The position numbers were made by a program, and so were the translations under genes. Below are positions 41,546 to 52,724 of a DNA stretch of 64,000 nucleotides, in pieces (the stretch's first letter is position 1; each line of letters begins with the position of its first letter). The notes under the pieces are model-generated. The model saw only the letters and a program-made list of their open reading frames with translations, had not been told where the DNA came from and ran no database searches. The stretch comes from Sinotaia quadrata (taxonomy: Eukaryota; Mollusca; Gastropoda; Architaenioglossa; Viviparidae): contig CM054179.1 in assembly GCA_028829895.1 (NCBI GenBank), positions 54,721,391-54,785,390 on the forward strand, in the 5' to 3' direction.

Positions 41546-41634
41546 TAGAAGTTGGGTCCGGCTTTGGTCTGGAGAAAATTCTTGAAACAGTTCGGGTAGC
41601 ATGCCTAGAACAATTATCCAACATAGGAAAGTGA
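41541..41634 (+). CDS. Possible exon after an acceptor array, unrecognised
   Basis: After ATTACAG one frame reads TIEVGSGFGLEKILETVR and on to about 30 residues before TGA at 41632. AAA|gtgagc just before that stop could be a donor instead. No family recognised. Two copies of an AATAAA-containing 45-bp repeat at 41835-41920 might mark a transcript end. Confidence 0.25.
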
Positions 41635-42089
41635 GCCTGTGACATTGTTGCGAAACTGGCGCCAGACACCCTTACACCATGTTCTACTCTGATTCTGTGA
41701 TGAGAAATTTGATTATTGATTACTCACTTGACTATTTTATTTTTATGATAGAGACTGAATAAGTGGTGGACATTATCTGAACATTTATCCTCAGTAGCAG
41801 TATAAGTGTCTGTGTTCTTTTTCAACTGTATTCGTTTGTATGTTTTGATTGTTGATTTAATAAATGTATTGTTGTTTGTATGTTTTGATTGTTGATTTAA
41901 TAAATGTATTGTTGTTTCTTATTTATCCTTCCTATGCATACTATTTAAATTATATGTTTGTAGTAATAGTTAAAATAACTTACTAGACAGATCTAATTAC
42001 TCCTTCAGTAGTAATAGTTAAATAACTCACTAGACAGATCGAATGACGTCATCAGTAAGAAGTTCCACCTACGGAAGAAATTGTGCCAG

Positions 42090-42390
42090 TAGTATGTTGT
42101 GAGTAAGGGGTAGAGTTCTGCAGTGCCAGTAGAACGTCTTTCTAAATGTTGTGAGTAAGGGGTAGAGTTCTGCAGTGTCAGTAGAACGTCTTTCTAAATG
42201 TTGTGAGTAAGGGGTAGAGTTCTGCAGTGTCAGTAGAACGTCTTTCTAAATGTTGTGAGTAAGGGGTAGAGTTCTGCAGTGTCAGTAGAACGTCTTTCTA
42301 AATGTTGTGAGTAAGGGGTAGAGTTCTGCAGTGTCAGTAGAACGTCTTTCTAAATGTTGTGAGTAAGGGGTAGAGTTCTGCAGTGTCAGG
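42090..42390. repeat. 52-bp minisatellite with GTGAGTAAGG
   Basis: Six units of GTTGTGAGTAAGGGGTAGAG, TTCTGCAGTGTCAGTAGAAC, GTCTTTCTAAAT; GTGAGTAAGG begins at 42099, 42151 and 42203 and so on. Units are almost identical. Confidence 0.97.
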
Positions 42391-42622
42391 TGATCTGCCA
42401 AGTGGGAGACAAGTTTGGCGACTATTGCGATTTATTATATATTAATATATATAAATGAAGATTACAGCCACTTGTATTTAGTTATGAATTTGAAGTAGAA
42501 GTGCGATTTGTCAAAATGCTATTCAAATAAACTGCTGCTCGTTATTTAAACACAACATTACGCTGAATTAACCGACCACTGACAATTTGCATTCATTAGT
42601 TTAGACTAGGAAGAATGTGACG

Positions 42623-42867
42623 TGTGCGAATCACTAGTAACAAAATGCTACACGGCCCTTCAATTTCTTTCTAAAACTGTCAACAGTGCTAAACACATAC
42701 AATTACCAAACTTCATGAAAGTACAAATTAAAAAAAAAAATAAAGAAACGAAAGATTGTTCTCTACATCCTGACAAGAGTTCGAGAGTTCCGGGTGTACC
42801 GGTTGTACATTATCATTCTCAAATACGACCCGCCTAGTAATCATATATACTCGCATGCACGAAACAG

Positions 42868-42934
<67 letters not shown>

Positions 42935-43112
42935 AACACCCGTACTTGCTAAATAATAAGATTTGCAATTAAAATTTAAACCACGCAAACATTTATATTG
43001 TTATGGGAATTGTAAAATTCATCGTCAGCATTTTATTGCGCTCTTACATTACAAATATACTACCAGCCTCATGGACTCATTGTACTTAATTCTGTTGTTA
43101 GTTGTATTGATT
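42623..43112. mobile_element. Insertion of about 490 bp with 8-bp target duplication
   Basis: It interrupts a sequence found uninterrupted near 48897 and is flanked by ATGTGACG on both sides (42615-42622, 43113-43120). The ends share AATCA and CTA-AACA-AAT elements in inverted orientation. Inside are a poly-A stretch and a (CA)n run of about 30 units (42870-42931). A second, inverted copy lies at about 48293-48765. No coding capacity. Confidence 0.6.
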
Positions 43113-43134
43113 ATGTGACGCACGCCCTTTGCTG

Positions 43135-43735
43135 AGGCATTATATCTTTTACCTCAGAAGATTTGTGACAATGTGATCACATTGTGTATTATGTCCACTA
43201 ATTCAGCAGATTTGAAAGGATGTGATGACAGTTGTATTGTGTCAATTAATAGATTTGGGAGAATGTGAACATATTTGTGTTGTGTATATTGACTCAGTAG
43301 ATTTGGTGAATATGACGTCATTGTGTATGCTGTGTCTATTAAATCAGCACATTTGGGAGAACGTGACGACATATGTGTTGCTGCTTAAACTCAGTAGGAG
43401 GATATGACGTCATTGTGTGTCTGTTAAATCGGAAGATTTGGGAGGATGTTACGACATTTCTGTTGTGTCTATGAACTCAGTAGGAGGATGTGACGTCATT
43501 TGTGGCTATTAACTCAGCAGATTTGGAAATATGTGGTGGCGTCTTTTTACTCGGTGTGCAACAAAGCAGACTTAAGAGAACATGACGTCATTGATTTTGT
43601 GTCTGTTACTAATTGTGTGATTGTATTTAATATCTGTTAACTCATTGTAATAAGGAGAAAGTGGCATCATTGACTTTTGTCTATTAGCTCATTAGATTTG
43701 GAAGAATGTGACATCACTACGTTTGCTGACTGCTA
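43135..43735. repeat. 48-bp degenerate array, duplicated at 48898-49437
   Basis: Units such as GTGTCTATTAACTCAGCAGA, TTTGGGAGAATGTGACGTCA, TTGTGT. The whole array with its left flank (42503-42614) recurs in the same orientation at 48786-49437. Confidence 0.85.
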
Positions 43736-44510
43736 GTAATGAATTAGAATATAATAATAATCATACCAGCGAAGGGCGTAGGTCACATAATCATTATCAA
43801 AAATATAATGTTTATACATGTGTTTGAGAGATAGTAAAACTGTCGATGACTGTCGCCTGTTTATTATTTTAAATAGATACTTGTGTAAAATTCCACTCTC
43901 AATCTGAGTCTGTACTATACAGCAGTTGAATCCAATTCTAAATAAAGTTTAAGTCTATTGTCAAGATTTCCAGGTTCTACCAGATCTACAAATGATAACA
44001 TTCATTCGACAGCGAGAATAAGAGGGCATATTTACATCAGATGTGTAAGGTGAAGAACTGTTTTCTCGCCTAAGTCCTCAAGAGACTTATTAAAGAAAAT
44101 CGAACGATGTTTGTGTGACTCATATTTCACTGCTTCTTGTTAATTAATTGAGCATTTTAAGCTTTATAGCTCTAAGGCTATAAAGCCTTTGAAAGACAGC
44201 AATGATATAATTTAACTGAAGAGAAATTATAGGTTCGGAAAATACACTTGGAGTCCAAGGAAAGATCAACCACTGAAAGAAGCAGTAAAAGCTCAAGGAG
44301 AGATATCGAAATTGTAGGAAGTAAGGGAGAAAAAGACGAGAACACGAGTGTCAGCTAACAAATGGATACAGAAGCTACCCCATGACAAATTGATGTAACT
44401 TCACGAAGTCACAATTAATATTCCGGTGAGGGAGTGCTTTTAAAAGCCTAGAGAAATGGTTAAGTCTGTCCAAAATAACTTAATAGCATTTAACAGCAAA
44501 ATCCCAAACA

Positions 44511-44707
44511 ATGGTCCTTTGTGCTAAATCTCTGAAAACTGACAGTATAATAACGGATATTACCAAAGCGGTTAATTTCATCCGTTCCAAAGGTCCGTGC
44601 CACATGGAAGTGAAAAATTTATTAAATAAATTGCAGACAGAATTCGAAAATGATGTTTACTGTTCTGAAGTCCGATGGCTCAACCGAAAGAAAATGTTGG
44701 CGTGAGG
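44511..44707 (+). pseudogene. hAT transposase fragment
   Basis: A 64-residue frame reads LCAKSLKTDSIITDITKAVN, FIRSKGPCH and VYCSEVRWLNRKKMLA. C-A-K, VNFIRS, and EVRWLSRG are hallmarks of the central RNase-H-like region of hAT transposases of the ZBED5/GTF2IRD2 type (recalled). N- and C-terminal parts are missing and a stop follows, so it is a relic. Confidence 0.75.
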
Positions 44708-44734
44708 TTTAATCTTAAAGAGGAAATCTAACAA

Positions 44735-44925
44735 ACATCCATCATTCCTGATATTGGGAGTCTTGTTTGTGTTGTTACTTCTTTCATCATGCCTGATATT
44801 GGGAGTCTTGTTTATTTTGCTAATTCATCATGACATATACTGGGAATGTTGTCATCTTGTTTGTGTTGCAACTTCATCCATCATGCCCGATATTGGGAGT
44901 CTTGTCTGTGAGAAGGTGCCATGTT
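44735..44925. repeat. Short array CCTGATATTGGGAGTCTTGT
   Basis: Four diverged units of about 50 bp with TTGTGTTGTTACTTCATCATG, directly after the hAT transposase fragment. Confidence 0.8.
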
Positions 44926-45057
44926 TCGCCTTGATATTTTGCAGTTACAGATAAAATAAAATGTACGATTTTAATGAAGAAAACAATATTTTCTCTCATT
45001 AAACAGTCAAAATTGCATTTTTATTTTAAAACTAGATCATTTGTATAATTTTACAAC

Positions 45058-45545
45058 TCATGCAATTAGGATTTGTGTCGTTGTGTACTACTTGTGGTTT
45101 TGCACACGTTGCGCGCGAATCAGTCCACTATAAAGGCTGTGGCCCTTTGACCCCCCAAAAGCTGGACACACTGGTCCAGATGCATTAACTCATGCAATTA
45201 GGATTTGTATCGTCAAGTGTACTACTTGTGGTTTTACACGTTGCCCGCGAACCATTCCACAGTAATGGACGTGGCCCTTTGTCCCCAAAGGCTAGACACC
45301 CGTGAGGTTGTAGACCTTAGCTCCAAAAGCTAGAACCCCTGGTCTATATGGCGCTTCATTTAGAAACATGACGAGATTGTATCCCTTTGTCCCCAAAGGC
45401 TGGACACCTCTAGTCTATATGGTGCCTCATTTAGAAACATGATGAGGTTGTGGCCCTTTGTCCAAAAGCTGGACACCCCTGGTCTAGATGGTGCTTTAGT
45501 TAGAAACATGATGAAGTTGGAATCCCTGAACATCTTGCAGGATTT
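45058..45545. repeat. Array built from hAT terminal sequence
   Basis: Two copies of a block of about 130 bp (CATGCAATTAGGATTTGT, TACTACTTGTGGTTTT) and about five copies of CAAAAGCTGGACACCCCTGG followed by TCTAGAT or TCTATAT. GGACACCCCTG is a typical hAT 3' terminus and GTCTAGAT would be its flanking octamer, so end plus flank are amplified together. Confidence 0.65.
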
Positions 45546-46309
45546 CATCTGAGACCTCAGATGACACAAGTTTGAGGACGGGATTGCCTAATACTTTAAT
45601 AAAATAAATATTAAAAATATATCATCTATTATTCTAGCTTTTTTTGCTTGACCTGGGAGGGTGTATCATGGACTGATTTCAGCGCGTCTGGAAAAACCTG
45701 CTGCCCTTCATTTCGATTTGCTCATCCCTAACCGTTATCTAATCGTCATTATTTAACAAGGGCACAAAAGTGAAAACGTTTGCACTGTAAATGAACTTCT
45801 TACAAGAGAAGGAAGTTAGCTCATTCTTCTGTAAGGAGTCGGCTGTGTTTTCTTACACTGCAATTTCAATACACACGTGCACAGGCCTGCATTAGCGTGT
45901 GGGCGAGGTTTAACTGACTTAGTTAACGTCAGTTTAATGTTAAGGAATCATGAACAGCCATTTAAGTAAAATAAATACTTTGACTATAATGTCTCAATGG
46001 AGGCGTTTCAGGGGAATGTTTTGTTTTGTAAAGAAAGAAATATTCTAAGCCTATAGGACAGTGGAAAATGAGAAAGTCTTTGATCAGGACCACATCAATC
46101 TGTTTAACAGATTTTCATAAGCTATAATAAAATGTTAAGAAAGAAAAGAAAAATACTCATAATTTAATAAACAAACTTTAACTACAAGTATTAATAATTG
46201 ATTAGCAAAGCATTTATTTTACTGTTGATTTTTATTAGTTTTAATTCTTTTAGAATAAAAACGTGTTTTGCAATTTAGTCATTTGGACTGGAAATTCTGA
46301 GTTAGAGAG

Positions 46310-46680
46310 AGAGTGTTCAATTGGAAGTAGAGAGAAGGTATGTCATTTGGAAGTAGAGAGAGGGTGTTCAATTGGGAGAGAAGGTATGTCAATTGGAAAT
46401 AGAGAGAGGGTGTTTAATTGGAAGTAGAGAGAAGGTATTTCAATTGGAAGTAGAGAGAGGGTGTTCAATTGGAAGTAGAGAGAGGGTGTTCAATTGGAAG
46501 TAGAGAGAAGGTATGTCAATTGGAAGTAGAGAGAGGGTGTTCAATTGGAAGTAGAGAGAGGGTGTTCAATTGGAAGTAGAGAGAATGTATGTCAATTGGA
46601 AGTAGAAAGAGGGTGTTCAATTGGAAGTAGAGAGAGGGTGTTCAATTGGAAGTAGAGAGAAGGTATGTCAATTGGAAGAG
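46310..46680. repeat. 25-27-bp array CAATTGGAAGTAGAGAGAGG
   Basis: About 14 units ending GTGTT or GTATGT; the two endings alternate in a two-to-one pattern (period about 77 bp). Confidence 0.95.
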
Positions 46681-47404
46681 TCCTAATTATAAAAAACTCA
46701 TTATGTAATAAAATGTGCAAAATTGTTGTCTTTAGCATATTTTCTCAACCAATATACATTTTGTGTGTTGTTTACTGATGCAGTTAAATAGTTCAGCAAA
46801 ATGTGAACTGCTAATAATCTTTAATTTGAGCATTTAATAGACAGAAAGAAACAATTACCATTTTGATGTGATGTCAGGAGAGGTAGCTTTGTCAGTTAAA
46901 ATTGGAGTGTGCTGTAGTCCAGAGCAATATTTATTATTCAAGTTACACATACACACGCCCAAACTCACAGTTTGCAGACAACTATGAACTAGGACTAGGT
47001 TAAAATAAAGATACATCAAAAGGATTATCTTACCACATTTACAGATTACTTAAACTTAAGGCGCGCGTGAACAAGAGTTATCGTCAAATAACCAACAAAA
47101 CTACAAAAATAATGCTAATTAATTAATTAATTACTTTACATTGGCACGAAGTTTGATATTTACAAACTGTTAAACAGAAAAAATTCTGCCTCGTGAAGGG
47201 CCGAATGACGCTGTGGGCCCTGGGAAGTCGGACCACCACCACCCGCCTCCATCGGCCTTGGCTGAAGCTAATATTTTCTGAATTATGCCGCAATGTTCTG
47301 TTGTAGCAAAAAGGGTTGGATCGCATTAAATTAACAGCAAACACACATGCAAGCATTTTTTGTTTTAACTCAAATAAAAGTGGCTAACGATAATAACAAA
47401 GCCG

Positions 47405-47565
47405 AACAAATAAAGCCTTTGCGGGTCCTTAAAGGTTTTGGGAACTCCAAACCCTTTCCCCCGTTACTCTTTATAACAACTCTTTTATTTGCGGGTCCTT
47501 AAAAGTTTTGAGAACTCCCAACCCTTTTCCCCGTTACTCTTTATAACAACTCTTTTATTTGCCCA
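47405..47565. repeat. Tandem duplication of about 76 bp
   Basis: Two copies of TTTGCGGGTCCTTAAAGGTT through CGTTACTCTTTATAACAACT; few differences. Confidence 0.92.
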
Positions 47566-47689
47566 CTCCTGTAGGCGAGGAAGAAAGATTTAGAACGGGC
47601 TCCAGGGTGAAATGTAATGGACACAGGATGAAACTGCAATCAGATATCACAAGTTGTATAAGAAAGCATCAATTATATGAGGAGACACT

Positions 47690-48025
47690 AAATATGATAT
47701 ATCACAAGATGAAGAAATAGAAATCACAAGCTAAAGAAATAGTTGCATGAGAAGATGTCACAAGCCGAAGAAATAGTTGTATGAAAAGATGTCACAAGAT
47801 AAAGAAATAGTTGTATGAAAAGATGTCACAAGATAAAGAAATAGTTGTATGAAAAGATGTCACAAGCCGAAGAAATAGTTGTATGAAAAGATGTCACAAG
47901 ATAAAGAAATAGTTTTATGATAAGATGTCACAAGCCGAAGAAATAGTTGTATGAAAAGATGTCACAAGATAAAGAAATAGTTTTATGATAAGGTGTCACA
48001 AGATAAAGAAATAGTTTTATGAGAA
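47690..48025. repeat. 34-bp array GATGTCACAAGATAAAGAAA
   Basis: Nine units of TAGTTGTATGAAAAGATGTC ACAAG(ATA/CCG)AAGAAA; the two variants alternate irregularly. Confidence 0.95.
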
Positions 48026-48292
48026 GTCATCGGACGTCACAAAGATAATTGTTTGAGAGGAAATCAGATAACAGATATCACAGGAAGTTGTAGTCATTGT
48101 CGTCATCTGAATAATTCCAATCTGGTAGAAGTGTTTTAATGGATGTGTGTGTTTACTACATGAACCACTGCATCTGATGTCTTCATCTTGTGTGTATAGA
48201 AGAAAGACAAGTAAGATGAATCGGGTATTCATGACATCGTTTAATAATAGATAAAAAACAGACCTTTATCGACTGTGTTTGGAGGAAAGATA

Positions 48293-48466
48293 TTCATCAC
48301 AACTAACAACAGAATTGAGTACAATGGATCCATGAGGCTGGTTGTATATTTGTATCGTAAGCGTGCAATAAAATGCTGACGATGAATTTTACATTTTCCA
48401 TAGAAATGTTTGCGTGGTTTAAATTTTAATTGTAAATCTTATTATTTAGTAAGTACGGGTGTTTCC

Positions 48467-48512
<46 letters not shown>

Positions 48513-48765
48513 CTCTGTTTCATGCATGCGAGTATAATGAATACTAGGCGGGCCGTATTTGAGAACGGTAATGTGCACACTGGTACACCCGGAACTCTCG
48601 AGTTCTTGTCAGGATGTACAGAACAATCTTTCTTTTCTTGAAATCTTTTTTTTTAATTTGTACTTTTATGACGTTTGATAATTGTATGTGTTTAACACTG
48701 GTGCCAGTTTTAGAAAGAAAACGAAGGGCCGTGTAGATTTTGTTGCTAGTGATTCGCACAGCGTG
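48293..48765. mobile_element. Second copy of the 490-bp element, inverted
   Basis: Reverse-complement of 42623-43112 at high but imperfect similarity, from ATTCATCACAACTAACAACA to TTGCTAGTGATTCGCACA. It holds a (GT)n run at 48468-48508 where the other copy has (CA)n. Clear target duplications are not seen here. Confidence 0.6.
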
Positions 48766-49600
48766 AGTTCACTGGCAATTAGAAAATGCTATTTGTCAAA
48801 ATGCTATTCAAACTAAACTGCTGCTCGTTATTCAAACACAGCATTACGCTGAATTAACGGACCACTGACAATTTGCTTTCATTAGTTTAGACTAGGAAGA
48901 ATGCAACCACATGTGTATTGTGTCTATTACCTCAGAAGACTTATGAGGATGTGATGACAGTTGTATTGTGTCAGTTAACTCAATAGATTTGGGAGAATGT
49001 GAAGACATTTGTGTTGTGTCTATTGACTCAGCAGATTTGGGAGAATGTGACATCATTGTGTTTGCTGTGTCTATTAAATCATCAGATTCGGGAGGATGTT
49101 ACTTTTGTGTTGTGTCTATTAACTCAGTATGAGGATGTGACACCATTGAGTGTCTGTTAACTCAGCAGATTTGGGAGGATGTTACGACATGTGTGTTGTG
49201 TCTATTAATTCAGAAGATTTGGAAAGATGTGGCGTCTTTTTTTACTCGGTGTCGCAACAAAGCAGACTTAAGAGAACATGACGTCATTGATTTGGTGTCT
49301 GTTACTAATGAGACGTCATTGTGTGATTGTATTTAATATCTGTTAACTCATTGTAATAAGGAGTGGCATCTTTGACGTTTGTTTATAAACTCACTAGATA
49401 TGGAAGAATGTGATGTCACTGCGCTTGGTGTCTATAATTGTTTCAGACATGATAGAGAATTGTTTGTTCACCTAGAGAAGAAATTAAATTGGGTCATTTA
49501 CTAATTAGATTAGCGAATATTAACTAGACTTTGTCTACGATATTCTCAACTTCAAAACTAAATGAGAAAGGAAAGAAACAAAAGCTAGAAATGTGAAACA

Positions 49601-50080
49601 TTATATAACTCATTATATTAGTGCCTAAAACTGTAGGCTGTTATATAACTCATTATATTAGTGCCTAAAACTGTAGGCTGTTATATAACTCATTATATTA
49701 GTGCCTAAAACTGTAGGCTGTTATATAACTCATTATATTAGTGCCTAAAACTGTAGGCTGTTATATAACTCATTATATTAGTGCCTAAAACTGTAGGCTG
49801 TTATATAACTCATTATATTAGTGCCTAAAACTGTAGGCTATTATATAACTCATTATATTAGTGCCTAAAACTGTAGGCTATTATATAACTCATTATATTA
49901 GTGCCTAAAACTGTAGGCTATTATATAACTCATTATATTAGTGCCTAAAACTGTAGGCTATTATATAACTCATTATATTAGTGCCTAAAACTGTAGGCTA
50001 TTATATAACTCATTATATTAGTGCCTAAAACTGTAGGCTATTATATAACTCATTATATTAGTGCCTAAAACTGTAGGCTA
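49601..50080. repeat. 40-bp minisatellite, 12 near-identical units
   Basis: Twelve units of TTATATAACTCATTATATTA and GTGCCTAAAACTGTAGGCTG start at 49601 and every 40 bases after. The first five end in G and the last seven in A; I see no other variation, so the array is young or homogenised. Confidence 0.98.
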
Positions 50081-50141
50081 TTTCACGATGATTTTCAAGT
50101 GTGTGCAAGTCATCAGTTTTTGCTCTGACACCCCCACCCAG

Positions 50142-50179
<38 letters not shown>

Positions 50180-50310
50180 GAGCATAATGGTTAATATTTT
50201 AACCAAACACGAAATGGTTTAAAACTTTATCTTAGAGAATTTTATTTGCTGAATTAAGCAAAAGTATAAAACACACACGCAGATAGATAGATAGATAGAT
50301 AGATAGACAG
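50142..50310. repeat. CA and ATAG microsatellites
   Basis: (CA)n at 50142-50176 and (ATAG)n at 50282-50308. Confidence 0.97.
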
Positions 50311-52590
50311 TGTGCTGAATCAAAGAATATTTGAAGTGAATGTAAAATAAATAATTAAATCAACCAATTATCTTGCGGGAACGAGGGAGATGTGTGGTTG
50401 GTTAGCTGGATTTGAAAATTGTTGACTACATCCGGCTGTTGGTAGAAAAATATCAATGTGAATGGTAAGCGGAAACGAGAGAAAATATGAAAAAAAAAAA
50501 TCAACAGTGTCAATAAATAATGATTGTTTAAGAAAAATAATTGCCCACTGGAGAAAAGAAAATTGTTTATTCCTACTTCAAAGTCTGTCTTATATTTTGC
50601 ACTTCGTGTATCATGCCTGTTTGTAGATTGTATATTTTATATACAATTATTATATATTATTTTAAACCCGTTTCAGTGTATGCTGTTTGTTGTATGCTTA
50701 TTGTATTTAATATCTCTTATTTAATGCATTGCATATTTATACTTATTTGTAAGTTGCTTGTATATGTTTTAGTGCATGTTTATATGTTACACGTTTCATA
50801 TGTGATTTAGTGTATGTTTATATTTTGTATGGTTTAAGCATATTTTAGTGTGTGGTTAAATGTTGTATGTTTCATACATATTTGTGTGTCCCAGTTTAAG
50901 GCATGAACCAAGCCACAATTTATGCTTCATACCTATTTGTGTGTCCCACTTTACAGCATGAACCAAGTCACAAATTATGTGTGGTCATCCAACAGATGGC
51001 CCGTAACCACCCTTAATCCAACGTAAAATGGTGCACACAAATAATAAGGGTCTGCCTCTAATGAGGGTGGGTGGAGTATAGCCAAACAATACGTATGCAC
51101 TCTACAAGCAAGCAAACCATAGATGAGAGCTATGTGAATAATGTTTTACCTACATAGATTAGACATATAGACCTTTTCATACGCCCTCTTGCACAGCATA
51201 ACAAAACACAAGAATAGAAAACAACTGTCTATCAGATTGATTTCAGCATATAAAAGAATATATCAACTTTATACTCAACACTGAAATTTAATACTTGAGA
51301 AATTATATTTGTAACTTGGCGAGAAATCTACCAACATCAGAAGCACTGTAAGTGAATAGGGCCAAGCGTTGTGTCAGCGACTGTCAAATGATTTGATTTA
51401 TTAAATAGCATCTGAAATGAGCAGAGGGCCTATCGTTGAACTTTATTTCCCTTAAATTTAATGTTTAAGCACTAAATTTATTTTATTTTTGGTTAATTCA
51501 TGCGTATGTCCACACGCAGCACAGATTTTGCGTAAAACTATACTGAAATGCCGGGGGTCCTGACTGGTCGTAATAAATGCGTTTAATTATGCAGTTTTTA
51601 TTTTTATTCATTTATTTTAATTTTAAAACAGCGTGTTTAGTTGCTCCTGAGAAATACTAATAATCTTCAACAATTAACGATTCCGGAAATAATCATAAGA
51701 TCTACTAGAAGTATCATAATGTCGGACGTAATAATAGGATCTACTAAAAATCTATCAAATAATGTTGGACATAATCATGAGCTACTAAAAGTCTATCATA
51801 ATGATAGAAATAATCATAAGATCTACTATTCTAGTATTATGCAATGAGTTTATATGAATGACCAAAATATTGATCAAATAGAATAATTTTAATATAATTT
51901 AAATGAAACAAAACCAGCAGCTCCAAAATAACAAAAATCTCGAATAAACCCGTCGAATAAGTATCGTCATGTGACTTACCACGTGGACAACCGGAAACTA
52001 TATGCAGACGACAGATTTGAACTGTGCCACACCTTCTTACAATAAAAGAGTTGGAAGGAATTTGAGTTATTTAAAGTTGAAGGTATAATCATCAAGCGTT
52101 TGCTATTATGCTGATGTTATTTTAAAGTTCTTGCATTGCTTACCATAGGTAACACATACAGTCACAGTAGTTAAATTCTAGGGATCGTCTCTGTACACGA
52201 CCTCAGTGGACGGAAGACCCAACAGCTCCGTACACATCTTTGGTGGGGTTTTTTGTTTGTGTTTTTAAAAGAGAAAAGTTAAATGAGTAGCCAGAACTAC
52301 AGTTGTATTTATTTTAAATTAGTTATTCAGACCCACACACCCGTATATTGAAGTCAACGAAGTTAATGTCCAAATATAGGGCTATGTGTTTCCGTGTTCC
52401 ATTTGAATAACACCTTTTAGCAGTTGATAAATATCAAAACGTGTGGTTCCTATCTACGGGAATGAGTACATATAATTATGATTGTTTAGTATTGGTCAGC
52501 AAAATGTACACTATTTTTATTATATACTGACAGCAGCCCACATAGCGTTTACACAAATGTTTGTTTTTAATTCTTTTACAGTTTTTCTCA
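50310..52590. other. No gene recognised upstream of the oxidoreductase
   Basis: AT-rich DNA with a four-unit, 50-bp degenerate array at 51640-51840 (ATAATCATAAGATCTACTA). The stretch at 51960-52240 is less AT-rich and may contain the promoter and a 5' non-coding exon of the downstream gene; TTTTACAG at 52574-52581 looks like the acceptor of its first coding exon. Confidence 0.4.
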
Positions 52591-52598
52591 AAAAGATA

Positions 52599-52724
52599 AT
52601 GTCTGTCACTGAAAGCACCAAAACAGTGGATGGGAAAAAGGTGATAACTTGTGTCCTTATTGGTGCCGGAAGCCGTGGTCATAATTATTCTTTTTATGCC
52701 ATTGCTTACCCAGAGGAGTTCAAG
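52599..52724 (+). CDS. Oxidoreductase first coding exon, Rossmann GAGSRG
   Basis: ATG at 52599 opens 42 residues ending EEFK|gtatta, phase 0. The in-frame ORF extends upstream to 52482, but a TTTTACAG acceptor at 52574-52581 and the family's usual start favour 52599. VLIGAGSRG is the dinucleotide-binding loop. Confidence 0.88.

Noticed and set aside
42728..42988. Val-Cys repeat frame
   Set aside because: Translation of a CA microsatellite.
49601..50080. CRISPR-like regular array
   Set aside because: Units are contiguous with no variable spacers, in an intron-bearing animal genome.
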